A stretch of DNA of 64,000 nucleotides from contig JAHBWZ010000001.1 of the NCBI GenBank assembly GCA_019636755.1, forward strand, positions 372,001-436,000, in the 5' to 3' direction. The number at the start of each line of letters is the position of its first letter. Within the stretch, counting starts at the first letter, position 1. The notes under the pieces are model-generated. The model was not told the origin of the DNA and did no database searches. It was given only the letters and a program-made list of their open reading frames with translations. Both the position numbers and the translations under genes were made by a program. This document shows positions 8,880-20,569 of this stretch, one piece after another. The DNA is from Phycisphaeraceae bacterium. GTDB taxonomy: Bacteria > Planctomycetota > Phycisphaerae > Phycisphaerales > SM1A02.

Positions 8880-9805
8880 TTGAGCAGGCCCCGGCGGCGC
8901 AGGTGTTCCATCAGCAGCGTGTCCAGGTTCGTCCTCGTGTCCGCGGTGACCAGCATCATGCCGCGGCGGACGCAGTACTCGCGGAGCCGCGCGCACCACG
9001 CGTCCAGGTTCTCGCGGTAGCGCCGCAGGAGCGCCGCAGTCACCGTCACCTCCGTGACGCTGCCGTCCTCCAGGTCCGTCAGCCGGAGATCGCCGGTCAG
9101 CCCGTGCCGCCCGGGGTCGAGTTCCTCCGGTGAGAGCACCTGGATGCAGAACGTGTCGAAGCCCCCGCCGGCCAGGTACCGCAGTCCCTTCTCGTAGCCC
9201 TCCTTGAACAGGAAGTCGGAGAGGATCACCATCACCCCCCGCCCCTGCCGCTTGAGCGCGATGCTGCGCATCGCCTCCGTGAAGTCCGCCGGACCGGACG
9301 GCTCCAGCCCGAGCAGCCACGCCCCCAGTTCCCGTGTCCGGCGTCGCCCGCGCAGCGCGGGAAGCGGCCGGACCTGTCCGCCGCCGAAGGCCCACGCGGA
9401 GACACGGTTCAGGTTGACCAGGCCGATGTAGCCCAGCGCCATCGCCAGTCGCCGCGCGAAGTCGAACTTCGACGGGTTGCCCCAGTGCATCGACGCGCTC
9501 GCGTCGACGGCGAGCACGAGCGAGAGGTCCTCCTCCTCCTGGAACATCTTCAGGAAGAGCCGGTCCAGCCGGGCATAGACGTTCCAGTCGATGAAACGGA
9601 GATCGTCGCCGTGCGTGTAGTGCCGGTAGTCGGCGAACTCCACCGAGATCCCGCGCCTGCGGCTGCGGCGCTCGCCCTGGAGCTTCCCGGCGAAGATCTT
9701 GCGACTGGTCACGTCCAGCTGATCGAGCTTCGCCAGCAGGTCGCCGCCGATCAGTTCATCGATACGCCTGGGTGCCGGCGCGGTGGGAACTCCGAACTCC
9801 GCCAT
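8876..9805 (-). CDS. DUF58 domain protein
   Basis: 309 residues. It holds the DUF58 core DYRHYTHGDDLRFIDWNVYARL at about residues 59-80 and then a vWA-like fold with intact MIDAS residues DASAS at 101-105. There are no membrane helices, so it is probably cytoplasmic and works as the MoxR partner. It starts 3 nt after the moxR stop and overlaps the BatA-like gene by 4 nt. DUF58 proteins normally sit between moxR and bat genes, exactly as here. Confidence 0.88.
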   Translation of the reverse strand: MAEFGVPTAPAPRRIDELIGGDLLAKLDQLDVTSRKIFAGKLQGERRSRRRGISVEFADYRHYTHGDDLRFIDWNVYARLDRLFLKMFQEEEDLSLVLAVDASASMHWGNPSKFDFARRLAMALGYIGLVNLNRVSAWAFGGGQVRPLPALRGRRRTRELGAWLLGLEPSGPADFTEAMRSIALKRQGRGVMVILSDFLFKEGYEKGLRYLAGGGFDTFCIQVLSPEELDPGRHGLTGDLRLTDLEDGSVTEVTVTAALLRRYRENLDAWCARLREYCVRRGMMLVTADTRTNLDTLLMEHLRRRGLLK

Positions 9806-9808
9806 GGT

Positions 9809-10871
<1,063 letters not shown>

Positions 10872-10885
<14 letters not shown>

Positions 10886-13868
10886 CGCCGCCCTCTCCGC
10901 GCGCCCGGCGCTTTGCCGCCAGCAGCCGCGACGTGTGTCCTTCGTCATCGGCCGGCGGAGACGCCCCCGGCGCCGGTGCGCGATCGCCCGCGCCGCGCCT
11001 CGTCGCGTCCGGCACCACCGCGGGCCCCGCCGTGGTCTCGACCGGTCGGACCTGGCGCCGCTCCTCCTCCGTGGCTTCGAACCGGATCGCCGCCTCCTCC
11101 CGGGATGGCGCCCGGACCCTGGCCTCCGTCACGTCCTTCGCGCGCTTCCATGCCGAGAGCGTTCCGGTGGTCTGCTCGCCACGGCGCCCCGTCAGCCGGC
11201 GCAGCAGCGACGCGACCGCGCCGGGTTCGATCGCGAGGCGCCGGACCGCGACATCCAGCAGCAGCAGCCCCGCGGCGATGATGGCGACGAGATCCCAGAC
11301 CGGCCTGGGGATGCGCGGCAGGGCGAGCAGCACCGCGTCGAAGATGCCCGCCTGGCGCGGGATCTCCAGGTCGATGATGCGCCCGCCGGTCCGCTCCGCG
11401 AGGTCGATGAGCGCCGCGGCGTTGTGCCTGATCGTGCGGAACTCCGGCGGATACGAAACCGACACCGCCGCCTGGACCGTGCCGGCCTCGCGGGCGTCGC
11501 CCGCGCCGGACTCGTGCAGCACGTTCACGAGATACGCGCCCGCCTCGCGCGTCCGGAAGCGTCCCAGGTACCGCCCGGGCCCCACCTGCTGCAGGGGCAG
11601 CGTCTCGACCGACGCATCGGGCCGCACGACGACGGCGGTGGAACGCAGGAAGTTCAGCGGCGCCGCGTCTTCTCCGACCGCCTGGACCTCCACATAGGCA
11701 TCGTCGCCGGCGATCCTGGTCACGACCTCCACGTTCGTCCGCCCGCTGGGGCGCATTACCCAGCGGATCGCCTGCTGCCAGAAGGTCTCGAAGCGCGGCC
11801 ACGCGAGCCATGCCGCCCCCCACAGGCGCGTCGCGTCCGATGTCCACGCGATGGCGCGCCCGACGCCGAAGTTCCAGTGCGCGAAGAGCGGGTCCTGCGC
11901 CTCGGACGTCGGGATCACGATGGGCGTCTGCGCGAGCCCGCGCCGCTGCACGGTGAGAACATACCCGTCGATGGGCGGCACGGAACTGAATCCGGCGGTC
12001 GGCCCCGGCAGCGAACTGACGACCGCCGGCGTCCACGTGTCGCCGTCCTGGATCAGCGACCGGGAGACGATCTGCGCCTCCTTGATGAAGATCTGGGGGA
12101 GGTCGTTCGGATTCTTCACGTCGTAGAACGTGCCGCCCGTCACGTCGGCGACCGCCTCCATCCGGCTCCGATCCATCGCCGTCCCGTGCCCGCCGACCAT
12201 CACGGTGGTGACGGTGACGCGGTTCGTGACGTAGGCGCGCAGCAGTTCCTCGCTGGGCGGCGACGGGTCACCGTCCGAGATGATGATCGCATGCCGCTGC
12301 GCCGCGGGCGCCCGCATGAGTCCGTCCAGCGCCAGCTGCATCGACGGCATGAAGCTCGGCATGTCGCCCACGGTCATCGTCTGCGTCGCCCGAAGCGCCG
12401 CCTGCTTGTCGCCGACCTGCTGCATCGGGAACGCCCAGCTGGCGCCCTGGAGCATGTCGCCGGGGTTGTTCCAGTTGAACTCCACGATGCCCACGTAGTC
12501 CAGCCTGCTCAGCGCCTCGATGGCCGCCCGCGCCACCTGCTGGCCCCAGTAATTGCCCTGGGGCATCTCGCACGAGTGCATGATGAGCGCGAGCGCGCCG
12601 GACGGCAGCTGTCGTGTCGCCGGCGGGTTGAGTTCCACCGGGAGTGCCCGGGCGGTCTGCGAATCGATCCAGCCCCCCGCGCCGAAGGAGGTGTCTCCGC
12701 CCAGCATGACGAGACCGCCGCCGAGATCGTGCACGTACGCATACAGCGCCCGATCCTGCTCCGCGTCAAATGCGTACCGGGGCACGTTCGCGAGGACCAC
12801 GGCGTCGTAGCCGCTCAGCGCGAGGATCCCCTGGCGCCACTGGTCCGGCGCCATGATGTCCACGACGATGTTGCCCGATCGCAGCGCCGCAGCCAGGAAC
12901 TGCGTCTGGAGCGCGCTGTCCGCCATGACCAGGATCCGGCCCTCGCCGGCGACGAACGTGACCGCATCACCCACGTTGTTCTGGGGAATGACGTCGAACG
13001 CGGGATCGTCCGGCTCGAACCGCACGCGGAATCGCTGCGGTCCCCGGGCGTTCATGGTGAACTGCCGCTCGAAGACGGAGACGCCCGCGTCGAGTTCGAC
13101 CGCCATGCCGCCCGGACCGTCGCCGAGGTCGATCTCGACGTCATTCATCTCGAACCGGATCCGCCCGGTGGCCGGCGCGATGCTGCGCAGCACCGCGCGC
13201 AGCCGGATGGTCTGCCCGATCCGTGCCCTGACCGGCGCAACGAGCTGCTCGACCAGGACCTCGCGGTCGTAGTCATAGGAGAGGATCGCGACGTCCACCG
13301 GCACGCCGTTGGCGCGGGCGAGATCGCCCGCGGTCCGGATCGAGCCCATCGTCTCGTTCCCGTCCGAGACCAGGAGAATCCGGTTCGCCGTGTCGTTGGG
13401 CATGATCGCCATCGCCAGCGAGATGCCTTCTTCGAGGTTCGTCGCCAGCGTATCCGCCGGTTCGGCCGCCACCTCCACCTGCGAGTGCACGTCCGGCAGC
13501 GCCGCGATCTCGGCCGTGCGCCCGACGGTGATGAGCGCGAGCCGGTCCTCGGGGCGCGGGCGCTCCGCCGTCGCCTCGCGCAGCGCGCCCGCGGCGCTGC
13601 GGCGGAGCGCGAGCGGAACCGACTGGCTTCGATCGAGCACGACGGTGACCGTCAGCCCTTCACCCTCCCGGACGAGGAAGGGCCGTGCGAGGGACAGCGT
13701 CAGCGCCGTGATCACGATGGCGCGGAGAATCGCCGCGGTGACCAGGCGTGCCCGCGAGAGCGATCCGCGCGCCCGCCACGCGATCAGGACCACCGGCACC
13801 AGCAGCAGCAGGAGCAGCAGCCAGCGAGGCTCGTCGAACCGGACCGAGATGACTGCGAGTCCCGACAT
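10872..13868 (-). CDS. Large vWA / GATase-like membrane protein
   Basis: 998 residues. Two N-terminal transmembrane helices are followed by a vWA-like domain with MIDAS-type DRSQS. Then comes a class I glutamine amidotransferase-like fold without an obvious catalytic Cys-His pair (GYDAVVLANVP...GGGLVMLGGD). A second vWA-like half contains IIISDGDPSPPSEE. Near the C-terminus there is a transmembrane segment (about 870-895) and a charged cytoplasmic tail. This layout is common in planctomycete MoxR clusters. GTG at 13871 just before the ATG is an alternative start. The stop lies inside the moxR start region, so the two are translationally coupled. It probably forms the extracytoplasmic part of the MoxR system. 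Confidence 0.8.
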
Positions 13869-13895
13869 CACGTGCCCTTCGGCAGACTTCCCCGC

Positions 13896-16649
13896 TCAGA
13901 ACGCCTGCAGCGCCTGCACGCGGTGATTGCCCGAGTCAAGAACGAAGATGCGATCACCGGCCGCCGCGATCGACCATGGATACTGGCATCGTCCGGGCTC
14001 CGAGCCCAGGCCGCCACGCGCCCCCCGGAGGCGAAGCGTCACCGGGTCGATGCGCTGCACCCGGCTGCCCCCGAACTCGCTCACGTAGATGCGGCCGTCG
14101 TCCAGGACGCAGAGTCCGTAAGGAAACGCCAGTCGCCGCGCGCCCGCCACCGCGTCCGATCCGGGATCCGGGAGCCTCCAGGATGGCGACGCCTCGGCGC
14201 CGATGGCGTCGCCTCCTGGATCGCGCTCGGGCGGGTCGTGCTCGACCGGCTCGCGCCGACGGCGGGCGGCCGGTGCGCGGTCCGGATCCTCCGGAATCAC
14301 CGCGAGCGCGGCACCGGTCCGGGGATCGATGATGACGATCCGGTGATTGCACGCGTCGGCAACATACAGCCGCGCGCCGTCCGGCGAGAAGGCGATCGCC
14401 TGCGGGCGGTCGAATGCACCGTCGCCCCGTCCGTGCCGGCCGAAGGCCCGCAGCGCCACGCCCTCACGCGTGAAGACCTGGATGCGATCGTTGCCCCCGT
14501 ACTCCGCGACGAAGATGGTTCCGTCCGGCGCGACGACGGCGTGCGTCGGGTAGATGAACGCGCCGGGCTCCTCGCCGTAGCGCCCGAACCGGCGGAGTTC
14601 CTCGCCGTCCCGGGTGAACTCGATGACCCGGTGGTAGTGCGTATCGGCGACCAGCAGCGTTCCCTCCGGCGTCACCGAGAGGCCGAGCGGCTTGCCCCAC
14701 GCGGACTCGGGCATGCGCCACTGGCGCTCAGGTATCCCGTCGAGCGTGAACCGCTGTATCCGCGCCGACTTGTCCACGATGAAGATCGCGCCCCCCGCGA
14801 CGTCGACGGCGATGCCGCGCGGATAGGAGAACTGGCCGGGCGAGAGCCCCGGTCGTCCGAACATGGACTCGGTCCGCAGCGGCGGCGTGTCCGCGGACCG
14901 GCTGCATCCTGTCATGGGCAGGAGCAGGAGCGGCGCCAGGAGGACCGCGCCGGCGCGGGTGACCGCGGGGTGCAGGACCGGCGCGCGCCCTGTGGTCCGC
15001 GCCAGCAGGAACGCGGCGAAGAGCGTGATGCAGAGCGCGAGCGCGCCGAGCACGCTGCACGCGGCCAGGATCTCCTCGGAGCGCTGGTAGTGCATCGCGT
15101 CGAGCAGTCGCAGCGCCAGGGGACTGGACCCGGGCGGATGCACCCGCGCGGTGGCCGGGACCTCGCTGAGCGCCATCGCGAACCCGATGAGCCCCGCCCC
15201 CGCCGCACCGGCGATGAACTGCGGCCGGGCCGACGCCAGCAGCGGGCCCAGTCGACGGGCACCGTCCAGGCGGCGCAGATCGGCGACCGCGGGCGCTTCC
15301 GCCATTGCCGCCCACCGCCCCAGCAGAACGCCCGCGATGCCACCGCGGGCCACCGCCGCGGCAACCAGGATGGCGGGTGTCATCGCGACCGCCCCCAGCG
15401 CGGCGCCGATGGTGCCGGCGCCGGCCGCATCGTCCGCCATTGCGGTTCCGGGCAGCAGCGGCCGCCGATATCCCGCGTCCAGCAGCGCACCGACCGTCGT
15501 CCCCGGAATCGCCGCCAGGATGCAGAACAGAAGCGTGGTGCATGCCGCGAGGAGGCGGACGCCGCGCGACCGGTCATGGGCCGCGGCGACCATGCCCGCC
15601 GCGAGCGCCGCGCCGCATCCCGCCGCCGCAAGCGCGACCGCGAGCGACTCGACCAGGCTCCCGCCGTAGAGCGAGAGGAACCGCATGACCCCGGCGGGTC
15701 CGCCCGACCGCGCCAGGACAAGCGCCGCGGGCACGACCCCTGTCACCACCACGATGCACGCGACCGCGCCCTTCATGCGCCGTCCCGTCGGCCCCGCCGC
15801 GTGAGCGGCGGGCCCCGCGTGACGGCGCGGTGCACCGACGAGTCTCCAGGCCGCCACGGCCCCGAGCACGGTGACGCCCACGGCGGGCAGCGAGGCGCGC
15901 AGCACCGAGCCCGGATCGGCGCCGAGCGCCGAGATCGCCCGCAGTTCATTGCCGACCGAGAAGACCTGGGCCAGGTCGAAACTCGCGGTCTGCGTGAAGA
16001 CCAGCAGGAAGACCACGAGCATGCCGAGCGCGAGACCGCGCGCATCCTCCGACCACGCCGCGCGCAGTCGCCGCGGCCAGCGCGCACCGTCGAGGCGCAG
16101 GAGTTCCGCCGTGGGCGACGGAGCGGTCCGGCCCGCGGCGACGCACCACGCGGCGATCGGCCACGCCCAGGCCGCGAGCCCGAGCACGAGCGTGGCGCCG
16201 CGGGCCTCGACAAGGCGTCTCGCCTCGACGGCCAGCGAGAAGAACCAGGATCCGGGCGGCCACGACTGCCACCACGCGTAGAAGACGACGTAGGCAGGAA
16301 GCGCCATCGGGAGGAGGATCAGCAGGTGGCGCAGGATCATCCGCGCCGATCGGCGCGGCGCCGACGGCGCGCCGTCGCTTGCCGGGGCGTCTCCACCGGC
16401 GCCGAGCAGCCGACCGGGCAGCCATCCGAGCGCCGCGGCCAGGACCGCCACCGCACCGGCCCACGCGGCGGTCTCGAGGACCAGTTGCCACATCGGCCGG
16501 ATGCCCGGGATGTCCATGGCGGCGGTCCCGGATGCGCTCGCGGTGCCGAGCACGACGGCGCCGCCCGCGACGATCGGCCACGCGCCCACGATGAGCAGCA
16601 GTGCCACCGCAGGGAGAAGCAGCGCTCTGGAGGAAACCGACCGGATCAT
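13896..16649 (-). CDS. Fe3+-type ABC transporter permease fused to NHL-repeat propeller
   Basis: 917 residues in one uninterrupted frame. Residues 1-560 are a two-module binding-protein-dependent permease with about 12 membrane segments, of the FbpB/ThiP type; each half carries an EAA-like loop with RLDGARW / RLDGARR. At about 565-582 there is a hydrophobic stretch ending LLLLPMTGCS, which looks like a lipoprotein signal (Cys582). Residues 590-917 form NHL-like repeats (YPRGIAVD, FIYPTHAVVAPDGTIFVAEYGGNDRIQVF, LYVADACNHRIV and so on). No ATG, GTG or TTG start lies in the linker just before the lipobox. The ATG overlaps the binding-protein stop (ATGA). This is either a genuine fusion or a former permease-lipoprotein gene pair whose stop was lost. 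Confidence 0.75.
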   Translation of the reverse strand: MIRSVSSRALLLPAVALLLIVGAWPIVAGGAVVLGTASASGTAAMDIPGIRPMWQLVLETAAWAGAVAVLAAALGWLPGRLLGAGGDAPASDGAPSAPRRSARMILRHLLILLPMALPAYVVFYAWWQSWPPGSWFFSLAVEARRLVEARGATLVLGLAAWAWPIAAWCVAAGRTAPSPTAELLRLDGARWPRRLRAAWSEDARGLALGMLVVFLLVFTQTASFDLAQVFSVGNELRAISALGADPGSVLRASLPAVGVTVLGAVAAWRLVGAPRRHAGPAAHAAGPTGRRMKGAVACIVVVTGVVPAALVLARSGGPAGVMRFLSLYGGSLVESLAVALAAAGCGAALAAGMVAAAHDRSRGVRLLAACTTLLFCILAAIPGTTVGALLDAGYRRPLLPGTAMADDAAGAGTIGAALGAVAMTPAILVAAAVARGGIAGVLLGRWAAMAEAPAVADLRRLDGARRLGPLLASARPQFIAGAAGAGLIGFAMALSEVPATARVHPPGSSPLALRLLDAMHYQRSEEILAACSVLGALALCITLFAAFLLARTTGRAPVLHPAVTRAGAVLLAPLLLLPMTGCSRSADTPPLRTESMFGRPGLSPGQFSYPRGIAVDVAGGAIFIVDKSARIQRFTLDGIPERQWRMPESAWGKPLGLSVTPEGTLLVADTHYHRVIEFTRDGEELRRFGRYGEEPGAFIYPTHAVVAPDGTIFVAEYGGNDRIQVFTREGVALRAFGRHGRGDGAFDRPQAIAFSPDGARLYVADACNHRIVIIDPRTGAALAVIPEDPDRAPAARRRREPVEHDPPERDPGGDAIGAEASPSWRLPDPGSDAVAGARRLAFPYGLCVLDDGRIYVSEFGGSRVQRIDPVTLRLRGARGGLGSEPGRCQYPWSIAAAGDRIFVLDSGNHRVQALQAF

Positions 16650-17758
16650 CTCGCGCCGCCGGCGAGCTGTTCCATGGCCATGCGGATCGCATCCGTCCGC
16701 TGGCCGGCGGCGCGGCGGTAGTCGATCTCGAGGCGATCCCCGGGAACGTACGGCACGAGTTCCGCGGGGACGGGCGCGAGCACCGGGACGTTCCGCGACG
16801 ACGTCCCGGCGATGCACAACTCGACCTCCGGGGACAGCAGGAAGTCGGCGAGCAGGCGCGCCGCGTCGGGATTCGGCCCGCCGGCAACGACCGCCACCGT
16901 GGAGGGGATCACCAGTGTCCCGGTCCCGGGACCGTCCTCGCCCGAGTGCGCGGGAAAGACCACGCCGAGATCGTGTCCCCGATCCTGCATGACCCAGATG
17001 TCATCGCCGTCGGTCAGACCGAGATCGACCTCGCCGTCGAGCACGGCCCGGACGACACCCGCATTCCCGCTCGGAAGCAGGCGGATCCGGTTCTCCGCGA
17101 GGCCGGAGAGCCACGCGCCGTAGTACCCCGGTCCCGCGTGCCGGTCCCAGTACGCCTTCATGGCACCGAGGTGTCCGCCCGTCGTGCCGAACCGGGGATC
17201 CGCCATGGCCAGCCGGCCGCGATAGCGCGACTGCGCGAGCATCATCCAGGTCGTCGGGATCTCGTCGGCGGCGACGCGCTGCGGCGCGTACACGATCGCG
17301 CGCGGTCGCCCCGCGAACCCGTGCCATCGACGATCCGGATCGCGCAGCCCGGACGGCACCGCGTCCGACGCCGCGCTCACATGCGGCGCAAGCAGACCGT
17401 CATCCGCCAGCGCGATCGTCTGGAAGACTTCGCCCGACCAGAAGACATCCGCGACGGGTCGCGTTCGCTCCGCGCGGATCCGCTCCACGAGCCCGGTCGT
17501 CTTGACCGCCTCCGAGTCCCCCACGACGCGCACGCGGATCTCCGGGTGCGCCCGGTTGAACAGTCGGATCACATCGCGGATCACGTAGTCATCGATCGAG
17601 GCGTACAGCACCACGTCCGCACGGTCGGACGGCCGGCAGGATGCCGCCGCGGACACGGCGATGACCGCGAACGCCACCAGGCGCACGATCCGCGCCGGCG
17701 AGCGCCGCCCGGGTCGCCCCGCGTCGCGCGCGCCCGGCCGCGCACGCTCACTCCGCAT
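16646..17758 (-). CDS. Periplasmic Fe3+-type substrate-binding lipoprotein (FbpA/AfuA-like)
   Basis: 370 residues. The signal ends in the lipobox AVSAAASC (Cys41). The mature part, VVLYASIDDYVIRDVIRLFNRAHPEIRV, is the typical start of class-1 ferric/thiamine-type extracellular binding proteins, followed by VFWSGE, YRGRLAMADPRFGTTGGH and NPDAARLLADFLLS family signatures. The start ATG at 17758 has a strong GGAGGGGGAG ribosome site; the frame is open upstream, but that part lies inside the preceding gene. It overlaps the preceding gene by 11 nt and the permease by 4 nt. No ABC ATPase gene lies nearby, so the importer would need one from elsewhere. The ligand is not certain from sequence. Confidence 0.85.
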   Translation of the reverse strand: MRSERARPGARDAGRPGRRSPARIVRLVAFAVIAVSAAASCRPSDRADVVLYASIDDYVIRDVIRLFNRAHPEIRVRVVGDSEAVKTTGLVERIRAERTRPVADVFWSGEVFQTIALADDGLLAPHVSAASDAVPSGLRDPDRRWHGFAGRPRAIVYAPQRVAADEIPTTWMMLAQSRYRGRLAMADPRFGTTGGHLGAMKAYWDRHAGPGYYGAWLSGLAENRIRLLPSGNAGVVRAVLDGEVDLGLTDGDDIWVMQDRGHDLGVVFPAHSGEDGPGTGTLVIPSTVAVVAGGPNPDAARLLADFLLSPEVELCIAGTSSRNVPVLAPVPAELVPYVPGDRLEIDYRRAAGQRTDAIRMAMEQLAGGAR

Positions 17759-19454
17759 CGGGCTTCTCCCCCTCCGCGGGCGTCTCGGCGAGCGCGCGGA
17801 CGCGCGCCTCGAGATCACCGAAGTAGTGACGCTGCGCGTCGCGGTACCGGCGCGGGAGCGCCTCTTCGCCGACGGCCTCGTCGACGCCCGCCGCTTCCGC
17901 GCGGATGACCTCGACCAGCCTCGCGCGCGACTCGCCCCGGATCGGAACCCCCTCGATCAGCGTGCGGGCGATGATGCCGCCTTCGACCACCGGCGCGTGT
18001 TCCTTGCGCAGGCGACGACGGGTCGGCGTCGGCGCGAGTTCGGCGCGGCCGCCCTCCCCGATCCCCCCCTCGCCCATCCCGCCACCCGGCTGAAGCTGCT
18101 CCCGCCACTGGTCGAGCGCCCGCTGCAGTCCGAGTCCCTGGCCCATGCGCTGACCGGCGCCCTGGCACATGCCCTGCATCGCCTCGGCCTGCCGCAGCAG
18201 CTGCTCGAGCTGTTCGAGTTCGGAGAGCTGGTCGGAGGCCTGCTGCAGGCCTTCGCCCATCATGCCGTCTCCGGCCTGCGCCATCTGGCGGAGTGCGTCA
18301 CCGAGTGACTGGCACATGCTGCAGGCCTCCTGCAGCGCGTCCGCCGCCTGCTGGAGCTGCTGCTTCTGCTCGTCCGTCAACCCTTCGGCCTGCCTGATCG
18401 CCTCCCGCATCGCCTCCGGATCCCGGGCAAGGCCGGGATCCAGGCCCGCATCGCGGAGCATGCGCTCCATCGCCCCCTGGTTCTGTGCCGCCCGCTCCAG
18501 CTGTTCCGCGATGCGCGCCGCGGCATCGGCAACGGCCCGCTGCATCGCGGGGTCGGACGCGTCGGCGGCCGCCTTCGCCATGCGCTCCAGTGCTTCACGC
18601 GCGGCCGCGAAGTCATTCATCCGCAGCGCTTCCGCAAGCTCCCGCCCGGGGCCGCTCTCCGGCGCGACGGAGCGAAGCATGTTCTCCAGCTGCTCCATGA
18701 CCCTGGCCTGGTCCCCGCGGAGGATCTGGTCCAGGCGCTCGGAGAGCGCGGTCATCTGCCGGACGCCGTCGCGGCGGATGTCTTCCGGTCGGTCGCTCGG
18801 CCGCCCGGAGATCGAATCGCCGGTCTCCAGCCCGGCCAGGAGTTCCGCGAGTTCCCGGTTGAGTTCAGGCATCTTCTCCAGTTCCTGGACCACCGCGCGG
18901 ACCGTGGTGCTGACCTCGGTGCGCGCGGCCGCGAGCACCTCCCGGTCGGGCTCCGGTGCGTCGATGATCGAGAACTGCGGAAGCAGGAGACAGAGCCCGC
19001 CGAGCAGCCCGAGCCCCACCCCGCCGAGCGCCCGCGGCCCCGGATCGATCGGCGCCGCCTGCGGAATCCGCGCGCGGAGCGCGGGATCCCGGGCCGCCTT
19101 GAGGCCGTCGTTCACCGCCGCCTGCGCGAAGGGCGTATCGATCGACCTGAACGCCACCGCATTGGAGAGGCGTTCCCGCAGGTCGAGACGCTCGTCAAGA
19201 AGGGCGGCGACGGCAAGGTCGCTGTGATGGGCCCGCCGGGCATACAGGATGACCGCCCCCCCCAGAAAGAGGGCAACGAGAAGCGGCAGCGCCCACACCC
19301 AGGGCACGATCGGCGCCGGGCCGATCCGGTCCGCGATGGCCAGGAGGAGCACGGCCCCGCCGGCCGGCCAGGCGGCTGCGGCGAGTGCATCGATCGCGAT
19401 CCGGCTCCGAAGCCGGCGTCTCGCGAGCGTGATCAGGCGTCTCATCTCGTCCAT
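17748..19454 (-). CDS. Membrane protein with long Gln/Met-rich coiled coil (DUF4175-like)
   Basis: 568 residues. Two N-terminal membrane helices (about 20-70) and one near residue 160 precede a long helical part (about 190-480) rich in Glu, Gln, Met and Ala, with many AEQLERAAQNQ / QQLQQAADALQ heptads. A Gly-rich hinge and a charged C-terminal domain follow. It resembles the DUF4175-like coiled-coil proteins often seen beside moxR/bat genes in planctomycetes, but the family call is tentative. The start ATG (19454) has AAGGAG 10 nt upstream. It is the first gene of the leftward seven-gene operon, so the operon promoter should lie within 19455-19709, a divergent intergenic region. Confidence 0.65.
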   Translation of the reverse strand: MDEMRRLITLARRRLRSRIAIDALAAAAWPAGGAVLLLAIADRIGPAPIVPWVWALPLLVALFLGGAVILYARRAHHSDLAVAALLDERLDLRERLSNAVAFRSIDTPFAQAAVNDGLKAARDPALRARIPQAAPIDPGPRALGGVGLGLLGGLCLLLPQFSIIDAPEPDREVLAAARTEVSTTVRAVVQELEKMPELNRELAELLAGLETGDSISGRPSDRPEDIRRDGVRQMTALSERLDQILRGDQARVMEQLENMLRSVAPESGPGRELAEALRMNDFAAAREALERMAKAAADASDPAMQRAVADAAARIAEQLERAAQNQGAMERMLRDAGLDPGLARDPEAMREAIRQAEGLTDEQKQQLQQAADALQEACSMCQSLGDALRQMAQAGDGMMGEGLQQASDQLSELEQLEQLLRQAEAMQGMCQGAGQRMGQGLGLQRALDQWREQLQPGGGMGEGGIGEGGRAELAPTPTRRRLRKEHAPVVEGGIIARTLIEGVPIRGESRARLVEVIRAEAAGVDEAVGEEALPRRYRDAQRHYFGDLEARVRALAETPAEGEKPDAE

Positions 19455-19709
19455 GGATCGGATGCTCCTTGTCCACCCGTGGGTATCGGCACGCCGCCGG
19501 TGCCCGGCGAATCGGTGGCCGCCCGACGGCCCGGCCGCCGCGGGTCTCCCGCGCGCGGCGCGAGGGGATAGTACGATCTGCGTTCGGCGCCTGAGCGGAT
19601 GAAGTTGACCGCGATCGTCACGTCGCCGGCGTTCCCGGCCGATGCTCCCTCCGACCGCCATCGCCGCATCGCCCGGCACTGCCGCTCACGTCCCCGGAGA
19701 TCCTCCACC

Positions 19710-20516
19710 ATGCGACTCACGCCGCCGTCTGCTGCCGCGATCGTCCCCGTGATGCTGGCGCTGCTGCTCGCCCCCGCCGGTCTGCGGACCGCCTCGGGCC
19801 AGGGGAGCACCGCGGATCTGCGCCGGGAGAACGAGCGACTGCGCGCCGAGAACGAGGCGCTGCGCCGCGAGGTGGAGCGGCTCTCTGCCGAGCGGGATCG
19901 ACTGGAGGCCCGGGTCCTCGAACTCGAGCGTGGCGTCGCGTCGGAGCCCGAACGTCCGGCGGACTCCTCGGCGCCGGAGAAGCCGGCACCGGTACCGGCG
20001 ATCGACCCGGGCGTCTTCGCCTCGCCCCGCACCATGACCGCCTTCGCGCAGGCCCGCTACCGCGAGGAGTTCGATGCCCGCCCGCTGGACTTTACGGGGC
20101 CCGACGCCGCGGTCGAACTCCGGCGACTCGAGGACTGGCGGCGGCGGACGGAGCGCCAGCTGATGGGCCGCGTGGACTGGCGGGCACGGATCGTCTCGAT
20201 CTCCCGTGACGGCGCCGCACTCCGCGTGGAGCTGGATCTCCTGGAGTCGACCGGTGAGCGCGTGATCGGTGAGCGCGTCACCACCACCGTCTCGCGGGCC
20301 GTCGCCCGCGCGCTGGACGCGATGGATCGACGGGGCGACCTCGACACCCCGGTCGTGGTCCGCGGACTGGCGCGCGGCACCCTCCTGGTGAACCCCGAGC
20401 GGGAGAAGGTCGGCCCATTTGACCGGCCGCCGTTCGTGGGACGCTTCATCGAGTTCGGCGTCATCCTGGACATTCAGAATGTCGGACGACTGCGCCCGGA
20501 ACCGTCCGGCGGGTGA
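19710..20516 (+). CDS. Exported protein with leucine-zipper-like coiled coil, unknown function
   Basis: 268 residues. An N-terminal signal peptide (AAAIVPVMLALLLAPAGLRTASG) has a likely cleavage near residue 30. A short coiled coil of the LRRENERLRAENEALRREVERL type spans about 34-70. A Pro/Ala linker and a globular C-terminal domain follow, which is not recognised. The upstream in-frame extension to 19599 is not hydrophobic and lacks a ribosome site; the chosen ATG has GGAGA about 10 nt upstream. It is transcribed away from the seven-gene operon and convergent with the DHH gene. An envelope-associated role is inferred from the signal peptide only. Confidence 0.65.
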   Translation: MRLTPPSAAAIVPVMLALLLAPAGLRTASGQGSTADLRRENERLRAENEALRREVERLSAERDRLEARVLELERGVASEPERPADSSAPEKPAPVPAIDPGVFASPRTMTAFAQARYREEFDARPLDFTGPDAAVELRRLEDWRRRTERQLMGRVDWRARIVSISRDGAALRVELDLLESTGERVIGERVTTTVSRAVARALDAMDRRGDLDTPVVVRGLARGTLLVNPEREKVGPFDRPPFVGRFIEFGVILDIQNVGRLRPEPSGG

Positions 20517-20569
20517 CACGGCGCGAAGGCCGCTGACATCCTCCGGGCGCCCCGCGAGCCGCGCGTGCG

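Noticed and set aside
6807-9020. 737-codon plus-strand frame opposite the BatA-like gene
   Set aside because: Composition-driven shadow rich in Arg and His; no domain, no ribosome site.
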